From the NCBI GenBank assembly GCA_029244985.1, contig JAQWQD010000060.1, positions 1-47,435 of the forward strand: 47,435 bases of DNA, given 5' to 3'. Each line of letters begins with the position of its first letter. Within the stretch, counting starts at the first letter, position 1. Both the position numbers and the translations under genes were made by a program. The notes below the pieces were generated by a model. That model saw only the letters and a program-made list of their open reading frames with translations. It searched no databases and was not told the DNA's origin. Origin of the DNA: Gammaproteobacteria bacterium. GTDB lineage: Bacteria; Pseudomonadota; Gammaproteobacteria; Pseudomonadales; Pseudohongiellaceae. Of the stretch, positions 31,643 to 39,973 are shown in pieces.

Positions 31643-32191
31643 ATGGATATTAGTAATTTAGGTTCGCTAGGCGAACTAATTGCAGCCTTAGCCACCGTAC
31701 TGACTCTAATTTACCTATCTGCCCAGATTAGACAAACTAACCTAATTACAAAAGCGCGTTTTGGTCATGAAATTACAGAGCGGACTTATGAAAGGTATTT
31801 TCAATCTGCCAAAGATAATGAGTTTTCTGAATTCCTTGCAAAAGATTGGGCCACAGAAGATCTTAATAAATCAGAAACACAAAGAGTTCTGAATTTCTCG
31901 GTCATGCTACTAGTTGACTTATTTGATATTTATGACAAGGTAGATCAAGGCCTAGTCGAAAAGAAACACTTAGATTTTAGAACTCATGTTCTGAGAACAG
32001 GAATTTTTAGATCGCCACTAGGCTTAAGGGCCTGGAATTTTTGGAAAATAACAAGAGAAAAAACTTTTGTTGAATGGTTCGAGCACAACATCATTGATCA
32101 GCGGGCAATTGAACAGCTTGTGAATGAAATGAATGAAAAAGATCCGAAATGGAAAGAGAACGAATCAATTAGCTTTAGGATCGACGATTAA
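31643..32191 (+). CDS. Membrane-anchored protein of unknown function, paralogue of the gene at 39974-40531
   Basis: The 182-residue product starts with one predicted helix (GELIAALATVLTLIYLSAQIRQ, about residues 9-30), then a soluble helical domain rich in aromatic and acidic residues. It is clearly paralogous to the 185-residue protein on the opposite strand at 39974-40531. Shared blocks include LIYLSAQIRQTNL, AKDWA, MLLVDLFDIYDKV versus MLLVDVFDVYDKV, QGLVE, and TGIFRSP. The family is common in marine bacteria and uncharacterised. An AGGACGAAATC spacer puts a weak ribosome site before the ATG. Confidence 0.7.
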   Translation: MDISNLGSLGELIAALATVLTLIYLSAQIRQTNLITKARFGHEITERTYERYFQSAKDNEFSEFLAKDWATEDLNKSETQRVLNFSVMLLVDLFDIYDKVDQGLVEKKHLDFRTHVLRTGIFRSPLGLRAWNFWKITREKTFVEWFEHNIIDQRAIEQLVNEMNEKDPKWKENESISFRIDD

Positions 32192-32327
32192 AGTGTCCAT
32201 ACTAGTTTATAAAAACATTGGAAATTGTATTTCTTACAAGTAGCCTAGACTAGATATTTTTTTGCTATCAGTATAATTGAGCATTTTAAATCAAAAATTC
32301 TTAAAAGATCGGATAAGTGGAATTGAA

Positions 32328-32987
32328 ATGACAGTCATCACATGCAACTGTGGAGAAACTGAGGCTCATTTTTCAAGCACAAAGCCTTTATTCAGATTAA
32401 TTTGTTGTTGTAATGACTGCAACGCGGTACTCCATTGGGCAGCCTGGAAGAATGATCGAATTTTTTACCCGGCATTTCAGGGAATAGATAAAATTTACCT
32501 GGAAAATAGTCTAAAAATTGTTAAAGGTGAGCAGAATTTAAGGTGGATAAAAATAACTAAAGATTCTGTATGCTTGCGAGGTGTAGCGGTATGTTGCTAT
32601 TCGTCATTGTTCGTAGAAAATTTGTCTATCCTGGGACCAAATATCGCATGTATAGATGTTGATTTCTGTCAAGTAAACGGCGCCGAACCATGCGAGATAA
32701 CTGCTCAAATATTTGAGAAAGATATCCCTAGCAATCGAGAAGCTGCTATTTGTCAAAGTTTCGAAGGTCCTCGCTTTATGGAAGGTCCGGAGGAAAGCCA
32801 AATTTGGCCTTCAGTGATACCGACAATCATCGCGGCACAATCTAAAGAAATTAATACTCCAGAAGGATTTGTTTCTCTTAGAAACATTATTGAAAAATCT
32901 GTAAAGGCTTACGGGTGGATAAACCTCGAAGGCTATAATGATAATGGCGCCCCACCTATAGTTTTGGCTGAAAGAGAAGCTCAGTAA
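32328..32987 (+). CDS. GFA/CENP-V-like zinc-binding protein, divergent
   Basis: The N-terminus carries CNCG and then CCCNDC about 20 residues later, the cysteine spacing of the GFA (glutathione-dependent formaldehyde-activating enzyme-like, CENP-V) zinc fold. The second half (QSFEGPRFMEGPEESQIWPS and beyond) lacks recognisable motifs. The start is placed at ATG 32328, directly before the first Cys pair; a longer frame from TTG 32277 adds residues unlike the family. The product is 219 residues. Catalytic activity is not implied by membership in this family. A 127-bp gap separates it from the next gene on the same strand. Confidence 0.65.
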   Translation: MTVITCNCGETEAHFSSTKPLFRLICCCNDCNAVLHWAAWKNDRIFYPAFQGIDKIYLENSLKIVKGEQNLRWIKITKDSVCLRGVAVCCYSSLFVENLSILGPNIACIDVDFCQVNGAEPCEITAQIFEKDIPSNREAAICQSFEGPRFMEGPEESQIWPSVIPTIIAAQSKEINTPEGFVSLRNIIEKSVKAYGWINLEGYNDNGAPPIVLAEREAQ

Positions 32988-33114
32988 TGAACAGCCCTAA
33001 GTCCATTTGGAAATATTTCAATAAAACTTACCTGGTATTCCTTAGTGAGTTTAAAAAAACCTAAAGATAATTTTACTAACCAATATTTAAATCATCAAAC
33101 TACAGGAAAAACTT

Positions 33115-33564
33115 ATGAATAATCTACATTCATTCGATGAATCTAAAATTAACTGGAATCCAATGCCTAACGTCGAACATGCGTGGATATCGATTTTAGA
33201 TATTGATGATACAGCTAAAATTGTAGACATACTTTTGAAGTTTTCTGCTAACGAGAAGATCGTTCTTCATAGGCATAGCTCAGTATTTAACACTTTCGTA
33301 ATTCAGGGAGAACATTGCTTATATGACTTAGATGGCGAACTTACGGAGGTCAGGCCCGTTGGCACCTATAAAGTCGGACTGCCTAGCATGGAGCCTCATC
33401 GAGAAGGCGGTGGTGAAGAGGATGTCATTATTTTATTTAGCCTAAGGCCATATAGTAATGGGCTAATATATGAAATCATTGATGAAAATAATGAAGTCGA
33501 GCAGGCAGTAAGCTTTGATGATTTTAAAGAAATGAAAGAATTGTTTGAATCTGAAGAGAGCTAA
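33115..33564 (+). CDS. Small cupin-domain protein (ChrR/dioxygenase-like barrel)
   Basis: The 149-residue product contains one cupin: the first metal motif region IVLHRHSSVFNTFVIQGEHCLYD (His near residues 50 and 52) and the second region PHREGGGEEDVIILFSL. Such small cupins occur in anti-sigma ChrR-like proteins and in ring-cleaving dioxygenases. There is no N-terminal zinc-finger ChrR domain and no sigma factor beside it, so a metal-dependent enzyme or a sugar/isomerase-like role is more likely than anti-sigma activity. AGGA lies about 8 bases before the ATG. Substrate is unknown. Confidence 0.75.
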   Translation: MNNLHSFDESKINWNPMPNVEHAWISILDIDDTAKIVDILLKFSANEKIVLHRHSSVFNTFVIQGEHCLYDLDGELTEVRPVGTYKVGLPSMEPHREGGGEEDVIILFSLRPYSNGLIYEIIDENNEVEQAVSFDDFKEMKELFESEES

Positions 33565-33574
33565 AAGTAGCGCT

Positions 33575-33588
33575 CCTCGTAAGCGAGG
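33575..33588 (+). repeat. GC-rich 5-bp hairpin after the cupin gene
   Basis: CCTCG-TAAG-CGAGG lies 11 bases after the cupin stop and can extend by GCT/AGC pairing outside it. There is no T-tract, so it may stabilise the mRNA 3' end rather than terminate. Weak evidence. Confidence 0.35.
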
Positions 33589-33784
33589 TAAAGCGAGCCA
33601 TGACACTAAAGACTCAAGGGTAAGCTTTAATTCCTATTAACGGATTCAATAAATTCCAAAAATAGCTATGATTAAAATAATACAACCAGCAAGAAGAGAT
33701 ATATACGACTAATTAGTCGCCTTATGTTTGCTCTATTCTTGTTCCTATTCTGCTATCTAATACTAAGTTTCAAAAAGATACATT

Positions 33785-33985
33785 TTGATAATTTTACTGA
33801 TTTTGATTTTGATTGCGTGGGAAGCCTATTGGACTGTAAAAGCATGCTGGAAAGCAGCTAAATCTAGTGATTTTAAATGGTTCGTATTTATGATGTTATT
33901 TAATCTTTTGGGTTTACCAGAGATTTATTACCTTCACCACAGGAAGAAAAATTCTAATTTGAAAAGCATAGAACAACGGGATTAA
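33785..33985 (+). CDS. Small membrane protein, DUF5652-like
   Basis: The 66-residue product starts at a TTG (33785) and opens with a hydrophobic helix (residues 1-18). A short amphipathic stretch (WKAAKSSDFKWF) follows, then a second helix, and the tail is basic. The pattern WEAYW..KA.WKAAK....KWFVFMMLFNLLGLPEIYYL is that of small two-helix proteins of the DUF5652 type found widely in bacteria. Function is unknown. An upstream ATG is not available in frame, and the ribosome site is weak, so the start is tentative. Confidence 0.6.
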   Translation: MIILLILILIAWEAYWTVKACWKAAKSSDFKWFVFMMLFNLLGLPEIYYLHHRKKNSNLKSIEQRD

Positions 33986-34137
33986 TTCTTGTTTAAGTAC
34001 TGCTGAACTGCCTATCCTAACTTTAAGTAAGTTTACCCATGCACGCCTAATAAGATCAGCATTCAGAAGGCGCCAATTAGAGGGGACTTTTATGTTAAGC
34101 TAGTCCTATAATCAAAATAACCATAAAGGCTATTTTT

Positions 34138-34926
34138 TTTTCCCGTCATAAGAATGCTGGGCACAAAAATAGAGACCCTATTTTCATTCTTGGCCTACCC
34201 CGAGCTGGCTCTACTTTATTGGAGCAAATTCTTTCGAGTCATAGTGAAATTGATGGGACACTGGAATTGCCAAATATTCTTTCGCTGTCTCAGCGACTCC
34301 GTCGACTATCTTTTAAGAATGAGGTTCCTGGCTATCCGCAGATACTGTCTTCTCTAAAAAACGAACAATTCAAAGAGTATGGACAGGCATTTATTGAGGA
34401 TACGCAAATTCACCGCCTTGAAGCCCCTTTATTCATTGACAAGATGCCAAACAATTTCCGACATATAGCTCTAATTAAATTAATATTACCCAATGCAAAG
34501 GTAATCGATGCGCGCCGGAATCCACTAGACTGCTGCTTTAGCGGTTTTAAGCAGCTATTCGCCGAAGGTCAAGAGTTCACTTATGATTTACACGACATTG
34601 GTCAGTACTATCGCAATTATTTAGACCTGATGAATCATTGGAATGAAGTACTTCCAGGATTTATCCTTCGCGTAAATAATGAAGATGTTATCGATGACCT
34701 TGAAGGACAGGTACGTCGCATGTTGGACTTTTGTGGTTTAAAATTTCAGGAATCCTGTTTGAATTTTCACCAAACTAAAAGAAATGTGCGTACACCGAGT
34801 GCTGAACAAGTACGACAACCTATAAGTCGATCTGGCGTCGATAACTGGAAACCATTTGAAGAGTTTTTAACCCCTTTAAAAGAATCTCTTGGCACAGAAA
34901 TTCTTAATAGCTCTATCGGGATTTAA
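34138..34926 (+). pseudogene. Sulfotransferase (TPR-sulfotransferase family) lacking its N-terminus and start codon
   Basis: From about 34138 the frame encodes FSRHKNAGHKNRDP, then the 5'-phosphosulfate loop IFILGLPRAGSTLLEQILSS, ELPNIL, KMPNNFRHIALI, the 3'-phosphate motif ARRNPLDCCFSGFKQLF, YDLHDIGQYY, and FHQTKRNVRTPSAEQVRQPI at the end. These match the catalytic domain of TPR-containing PAPS sulfotransferases. The only start in frame is TTG 34219, which would cut off the phosphosulfate loop. Upstream, the frame is open back to TAA 34096 with no ATG, GTG or TTG. The usual TPR domain is absent. A run of nine T (34133-34141) sits at the truncation and could reflect slippage. Either it is a recent pseudogene or it uses a non-standard start. 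Confidence 0.75.
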
Positions 34927-34957
34927 TCAAAGTGAATAAAAAACCATTGGAACCTCT

Positions 34958-36454
34958 ATGCCCAGAAATATATTAGGGACGATGCATAAACCTGTATTCT
35001 TTACCTCAGCTGGACTAATTACCTTCTTTAGTTTTTATGGTGGTGCATTCAATGAGCATGCTGCTGCCACTTTCGCTAACATCCAATCTTGGTTGGTTGT
35101 CTATATGGGATGGTTCTATATGAGCGTCGTGGCCCTATTTTTTATATTTATCATTTACCTTGCTTGCGGTAAGTATGCGCATATTAAACTCGGGGCTGAT
35201 AACTCTAATCCGGATTATTCCTATGGGAGCTGGTTTTCAATGTTGTTTAGCGCCGGCATGGGGATTGGGTTGTTGTTTTTTGGGGTAGCAGAACCAATAA
35301 CTCATTTTAATGCCCCTCCCGTAGGCGAAGGAAATAGCGTGGAAGCTGCTCGCAACGCTATGTTATTCACTTATTTTCACTGGGGTCTGCAAGCTTGGAC
35401 AACTTATATCGTGGTGGGCTTAGCTCTAGCTTACTTCTCTTTTCGTCACGGGTTGCCCCTAACCATGCGCTCCGCACTTTATCCAATTATCGGTAAAAGA
35501 ATTCATGGTCGCATCGGGCATGCTGTCGATGTATTTGCAGTATTAGGAACAATGTTCGGAGTAGCTACATCACTAGGCATTGGTGCAATGCAAATCAATG
35601 CAGGTCTAAATTACCTATTCGACATAAATGTATCTATCTATACGCAAGTGATACTGATAACAGTAATAACGTGTTTTGCGACTATTTCCGTTGTCTCCGG
35701 GCTAGATGCCGGCATTAAGCGAATTAGTGAATTAAATATAATACTAGCAATTCTTTTACTTAGCTTTGTCTTACTGGTTGGACCCACGGCAGCCCTTTTG
35801 GGTGGATTTATCCAAAATATTGGAAACTATCTGAGCAACATGGTATCGCTAACCTTTAATCTCTATGCCTATCAACCAAATGATTGGATGGGAGAATGGA
35901 CACTATTCTATTGGGCTTGGTGGATTTCGTGGTCACCATTTGTAGGCATGTTCATTGCTAGAATTTCCAAAGGGCGCACTATTCGAGAATTTATTCTAGG
36001 GGTATTGTTGGTACCTACAGGGTTTACTTTTCTCTGGCTTAGCATCTTTGGGAACTCTGCCTTGTTTATCGAGCTAGGCGCGGAAGGAGGTAATATTTCA
36101 GCTGCGACACTAGGAGATATGCCCACAGCATTGTTTGTATTGCTAGAACAATTGCCTTGGACAACTATGGTTTCTATGATTGCAATCTTATTGATTGTTA
36201 CCTTCTTTGTGACGTCTTCGGACTCCGGCTCTTTAGTTATCGATAGCATAACCTCTGGCGGCAACAAAAATGCTGCCGTATGGCAAAGAGTGTTTTGGGC
36301 GGTTTCTCAAGGTATTGTAGCTTCGGTATTGCTTGTTGGTGGCGGGTTGGCGGCGCTACAAGCAGCCACGCTTAGCAGTGCCTTACCTGTCGCTTTAATT
36401 ATGGTGTTAATGTGTTACGGCTTAATTAAAAAGCTAAAAACGGAAGGTAGATAA
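34958..36454 (+). CDS. BCCT family transporter (betaine/choline/carnitine type)
   Basis: These carriers import trimethylammonium compounds such as glycine betaine, often with Na+ or H+. The 498-residue protein has 12 predicted helices, NPDYSYGSWFSMLFSAGMGIGLLFFGVAEPI in the N-terminal third, FGVATSLGIGAMQINAGL, and the family signature in helix 8, WTLFYWAWWISWSPFVGMFIARISKGRTIREF. SSDSGSLV follows. The Trp-rich segment forms the ammonium cage. No dedicated betaine-metabolism genes are adjacent, so the exact substrate is open. It follows the broken sulfotransferase by 31 bases, with a weak ribosome site. Confidence 0.93.
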   Translation: MPRNILGTMHKPVFFTSAGLITFFSFYGGAFNEHAAATFANIQSWLVVYMGWFYMSVVALFFIFIIYLACGKYAHIKLGADNSNPDYSYGSWFSMLFSAGMGIGLLFFGVAEPITHFNAPPVGEGNSVEAARNAMLFTYFHWGLQAWTTYIVVGLALAYFSFRHGLPLTMRSALYPIIGKRIHGRIGHAVDVFAVLGTMFGVATSLGIGAMQINAGLNYLFDINVSIYTQVILITVITCFATISVVSGLDAGIKRISELNIILAILLLSFVLLVGPTAALLGGFIQNIGNYLSNMVSLTFNLYAYQPNDWMGEWTLFYWAWWISWSPFVGMFIARISKGRTIREFILGVLLVPTGFTFLWLSIFGNSALFIELGAEGGNISAATLGDMPTALFVLLEQLPWTTMVSMIAILLIVTFFVTSSDSGSLVIDSITSGGNKNAAVWQRVFWAVSQGIVASVLLVGGGLAALQAATLSSALPVALIMVLMCYGLIKKLKTEGR

Positions 36455-36518
36455 CTTCTTTCAACTCAATTGAGGGCTCTGAAAAATTAAGTCTAGAATA
36501 AGATTGTTTCTCAATGTC

Positions 36519-36539
36519 TGATTGTTACGTAAATAATCA
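36519..36539. promoter_or_regulatory. 21-base imperfect palindrome upstream of csaA
   Basis: The sequence has arms TGATT and AATCA around a TTACGTAA core, a symmetry typical of TetR or MarR family operators. It lies 84 bases before the csaA start and 65 bases after the BCCT stop. No regulator gene is adjacent. Function is inferred from symmetry only. Confidence 0.4.
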
Positions 36540-36622
36540 AAAGGCCTCATATATTTCGATGCTTTTTAATCGAATTTAAAGTTTTAACACCAATTAACCT
36601 AACAAGGAGACAATCAGGAAGT

Positions 36623-36961
36623 ATGAATGATTTAACTTGGAATGAATTTGAGAGAATTGATTTGCGTGTAGGAACAGTAACTTCTGCTGAAATCTTTAAA
36701 GAAGCTATTAAACCAGCAATCAAGATGGAAATAGATTTCGGCAGCGAAATAGGCATAAAGAAATCTTCCGCTCAGATTACTGATCATTATGATCCGATAA
36801 ACTTAGTGGGGAAGCAGGTTGCAGCGGTAATCAACTTTCCCAAGAAACAAATAGGGCCTTTTATGTCTGAATGCCTTGTCACCGGTTTTACCCAGCAAGA
36901 TGGTTCCATAATACTCGCAGTACCTGATAAAGAATGTGCTAATGGATCTAGATTAGCTTAA
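36623..36961 (+). CDS. csaA: CsaA-like tRNA-binding / export chaperone protein
   Basis: CsaA is a small OB-fold protein (a tRNA-binding domain as in the MetRS C-terminus) reported to bind unfolded precursors and tRNA. The 112-residue product has the family length and signatures: FERIDLRVGTVTSAE, ARKPA-like IKPAIKMEIDFG, KKSSAQIT, LVGKQVAAVINFPKKQIGPFMSE, and ILAVPD. AAGGAG lies upstream of the ATG, with a second AGGAAG nearer, giving an unusual double ribosome-site arrangement. It is a stand-alone gene between the BCCT carrier and the GC-rich secreted gene. Confidence 0.9.
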   Translation: MNDLTWNEFERIDLRVGTVTSAEIFKEAIKPAIKMEIDFGSEIGIKKSSAQITDHYDPINLVGKQVAAVINFPKKQIGPFMSECLVTGFTQQDGSIILAVPDKECANGSRLA

Positions 36962-36964
36962 GAT

Positions 36965-36991
36965 TTGACATAAGGTTAATTATGGTAATAT
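36965..36991 (+). promoter_or_regulatory. Candidate promoter for the GC-rich secreted gene
   Basis: A perfect TTGACA (36965-36970) starts 4 bases after the csaA stop, followed at a 15-base spacing by TAATAT (36986-36991). The spacing is short. TGGTAA/TTACCA arms (36983-36988 and 37007-37012) flank the presumed start, and TGGTTACCA is itself palindromic, so a repressor site is possible. Confidence 0.45.
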
Positions 36992-37052
36992 TCCTAAGCT
37001 ACATGGTTACCAAGATGCAAATACGAGTATAACGGCCTATAGGAGACCTCAA

Positions 37053-38033
37053 ATGTCGCACTTCAATTCCCTTATTGGTGCCGCTATAGCGATCGCCGTC
37101 ACGTCCATGCCAAACACAGCACTCGCCCAGGCACACGGTGCCGATGGTCACAGTCACGCTCACTCAAATATGGCGGTGGATTGCACGAACCTGGCGACAC
37201 CGCCATGGAACGGGCTGCCTGACACTGATCGTCAACAAATGGCCAGTTTGCAGCAGGATCTTGCTGACCTTCGCACACCCGAGGCGGCCAAAGCGGCAGG
37301 GTTCTTCCCCGTATTTGGTGATATCCCCGGCATGGGTGTGCATTATGTGAATCTTACACGCGCTCAACGAGGAAAAGATTTAGACGTCAATGTGCCGGAT
37401 CAGCTTTTGTTCGCTAGCATCGATGGCCAAGATCAACTCGTGGGTGCCGCATACTCGTTCACCGACGTACCCGACACTGACGTTCCTTTGCCATTTGCTA
37501 GCGATCTCGCTTCTTGGCACGACCACCCCCAGTTTGCCCGAGACGGTGAGACTTTACACATGTTGCACGTTTGGTTCGTCCCCTCCTCCAATGGCCCATT
37601 CGCCGGACTAAACTTCTGGCTACCATATCAAACTGCAGGCATTGAGATACCTAATCCTTGCTGGATGGCCGATGAAGAGGACGCGGAACGTATTCGGAAT
37701 GTTTCATTCGCGCTCGTCCCACTTCAGAACAGGGAAGAGCCCGATGGTGCTGCCGGCGCCTCGTCTACCGATGGTACGGCTGGCGCTTCAAATTATTCTG
37801 AGGCTCCAACCATTGACCGTACAGAAATGCTTTCGGCACTAGATGCCGCCGCCCGTGCCGATGACCGAGACGCCTGGATTACAGCTGCAGACCAGTTTAT
37901 CGCCGACTTAAGTGAAACAGAAGTCACCAGAGTTCAGGGTCTACTCGGCGTATTGGGTACGAATCAAATGTCTTCTGCCGAACGCGATGCTGCAGGTATA
38001 GCGCAGCCTAGATCATTAAGAGACGGAAACTAA
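37053..38033 (+). CDS. Secreted His-rich protein of unknown function, GC-rich, likely acquired
   Basis: The 326-residue product has a signal peptide (residues 1-25, ending ALA-QA). The mature N-terminus AHGADGHSHAHSN is His-rich and could bind copper or zinc. The central domain reads GVHYVNLTRAQRG, LLFASIDGQDQLVGAAYSF, HDHPQFARDGETLHMLHVW and GPFAGLNFWLP. Similar arrangements occur in uncharacterised secreted proteins. The C-terminal ~75 residues look like a separate helical domain after a Gly/Ala-rich linker. Base composition differs from its surroundings: a sampled 60-base line at 37501 is 35/60 G+C against about 22/60 in csaA. TAGGAG lies 8 bases before the ATG. Confidence 0.7.
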   Translation: MSHFNSLIGAAIAIAVTSMPNTALAQAHGADGHSHAHSNMAVDCTNLATPPWNGLPDTDRQQMASLQQDLADLRTPEAAKAAGFFPVFGDIPGMGVHYVNLTRAQRGKDLDVNVPDQLLFASIDGQDQLVGAAYSFTDVPDTDVPLPFASDLASWHDHPQFARDGETLHMLHVWFVPSSNGPFAGLNFWLPYQTAGIEIPNPCWMADEEDAERIRNVSFALVPLQNREEPDGAAGASSTDGTAGASNYSEAPTIDRTEMLSALDAAARADDRDAWITAADQFIADLSETEVTRVQGLLGVLGTNQMSSAERDAAGIAQPRSLRDGN

Positions 38034-38130
38034 TCACTATTGAATCATTAGAAAGGGTTAACGACTGATTCGATACAAAAATTACCGTGTCTAGCCCTTT
38101 TAACACGATATGTTTTGAATTTTAGCCTTG

Positions 38131-39831
38131 TTATTTTATTTCAGCGATGAATGGCTCTGTTGAATAAATTAGATCACCATTATCCAGGCGATAGGCTATA
38201 TAAATAGGAACGTTAATCGCTTCACTAAATACAGATTCTACTAATTTAAAGCTAAAACTTTCACGAAATACAGTTGAAGGGATAAATGCCACTAAACTGC
38301 TCGCATCTCCCGTGAAGGGTACAAGTCCAGCTTTATCACTAATTGAATAGATCTCATCTCCTAACACTGCAACGACAAGAATGTCGACTGCTTGTCCCAG
38401 ATGGGATTTATCTGGGCTAATAGAGAAATCGATAAGCGTGTTTTGATACAAACTTCCCGCAGATGAATAACCACAATTATTACCCTCAGTTATACCCATA
38501 GCAAATCTAGCCATCTCTTTACCTGTGGAGGCTTGAGTACCCAACACCCCTTTTCTTGCTCCATATTCAACGCTCGTGTTTAGTATTTTTTCAATTGCAC
38601 TTTTTTCATCTTCATCAACAGTAAGCCCATATAACGTTTTAACCTCAATCCAGTTTTTCACATAATCGCAGTGATAACTCTCATTAGGAGGCAGCCATTC
38701 AGATGGATCCTTGTCACTTTTAGAGGCATTGCTACTGTCATCCATTACCTTTAGCACCTGTGAATTTAATAAGTCATTGGCGAAAACTCTTTTTCGCTCG
38801 ATCGGCCAATGCGACGCCCCGCTAACATGAGCCTCTACGAGAGGAACAGTATGATCAATATCAATATCTGAAGCTTCAGTAAAAATTTGGTTTGTTGCTT
38901 GATCCAGCCATTCCCCGCTGAGAACCGAACAACCATTCTCATTCATCGTAACTGGAATTCGTGACTCTATAATCAATATTTCATGGCGAGTATTTATGCA
39001 ATCCTCATCTTCATCCATCCAGTAGGGAAGATAATCGTCCCTACTGTAAGTAGATGAACTATCAGTTTGAGTAATACTCATCTCTACAAAATTATCAGAA
39101 ACCAGAGTGCCTCCTACATAGTTATTTAAAGGAAAATCTGACAACCCTGCGACCGTATATGTCTGTAGCGCTGCAATTCTATCTACAACGTCCATGCCAT
39201 CACCTATAACCTTGCCGAATACTGTGAATCCTCCGTTCTGCCCATCAAGATTTGCACTATTATCTGCAAGATTAATGAACCATTGGCTGGTCGCGCTGTT
39301 AGGGTTTCCACTGAGCTTTGCCATGGAAATCGTCCCTCGAGTATTGGACACATTAAATTCATTTTGGATCGGTTCATCAGTCCTGACCGAACCCAAGGTG
39401 TAACCAGATTGGTTAAAGATATATCCACCCCCTTGAAGGACAAAAGAGTTCACTGAGCGATGAAATAGAACGCCATCATAACGGCCCGAATTTACATAAC
39501 TAAGAAAATTGGAAACTGTACCAGGGGCTATGTTTTCAAATAATTCTATAGAAAAATTACCAAAAGAAGTTTTTACTTGCGCTATGATCACCCCGGTTTG
39601 AGATTGCACATGCGACAAAAATGTTTCTTGTGATGCAAAAGAAAGGCCAGAGTAGTTCCCGCCATGACAATGATAGGAGCCATTACTCGTTTGATTATGA
39701 CACCCATAAGAACTCAAACCACCTCCATGGGAATGCGAGTACGGCGATAGCAATAACGTTAGAGTTGTTGTAAAAACAACTATGACAAAGCGTATCAATT
39801 GAATACCATCCAATCGTGGTTTTTTTAGCAC
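38131..39831 (-). CDS. Secreted cyclophilin-HNH nuclease fusion with YHCH-type N-terminal motif
   Basis: The 566-residue protein has a signal or anchor helix (about residues 12-32), then GGGLSSYGCHN and SYHCHGG (37-58), a Cys/His motif seen before secreted nucleases. A cyclophilin peptidyl-prolyl isomerase domain follows at about 80-255, with catalytic-type R125 in FHR, F130, Q133, and the SQWFINL strand. An HNH endonuclease domain spans about 265-420, with IDHTVPLVEAH (D326, H327), FANDLLNSQ, NASKSDKDPSEWLPP and the CDYVKNWIEVKTLYGLTV helix. A C-terminal beta-rich region (about 440-566) has no recognised motif. Three functions on one exported chain is unusual. It is convergent with the 37053 gene. 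The neighbour at 39974 is on the same strand, 142 bases upstream. Confidence 0.85.
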   Translation of the reverse strand: MLKKPRLDGIQLIRFVIVVFTTTLTLLLSPYSHSHGGGLSSYGCHNQTSNGSYHCHGGNYSGLSFASQETFLSHVQSQTGVIIAQVKTSFGNFSIELFENIAPGTVSNFLSYVNSGRYDGVLFHRSVNSFVLQGGGYIFNQSGYTLGSVRTDEPIQNEFNVSNTRGTISMAKLSGNPNSATSQWFINLADNSANLDGQNGGFTVFGKVIGDGMDVVDRIAALQTYTVAGLSDFPLNNYVGGTLVSDNFVEMSITQTDSSSTYSRDDYLPYWMDEDEDCINTRHEILIIESRIPVTMNENGCSVLSGEWLDQATNQIFTEASDIDIDHTVPLVEAHVSGASHWPIERKRVFANDLLNSQVLKVMDDSSNASKSDKDPSEWLPPNESYHCDYVKNWIEVKTLYGLTVDEDEKSAIEKILNTSVEYGARKGVLGTQASTGKEMARFAMGITEGNNCGYSSAGSLYQNTLIDFSISPDKSHLGQAVDILVVAVLGDEIYSISDKAGLVPFTGDASSLVAFIPSTVFRESFSFKLVESVFSEAINVPIYIAYRLDNGDLIYSTEPFIAEIK

Positions 39832-39973
39832 TAAATCATCCTTCTTTACTCTTTTATAAAGTCTGGGCTTAATAACTTAGTTTTCATAACTCTGTTAATT
39901 TAACCTACCACTCTAGTTGAGGCCATCCTTATATCGTCAGTAAGATGACATTCATTTGTTTACTTAATCAATC

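Noticed and set aside
33115..33564. ChrR-type anti-sigma factor
   Set aside because: The zinc-binding N-terminal domain is missing and there is no ECF sigma gene nearby.
34154..34357. 67-codon ORF overlapping the sulfotransferase start
   Set aside because: It is out of frame with the conserved sulfotransferase motifs and has no family pattern.
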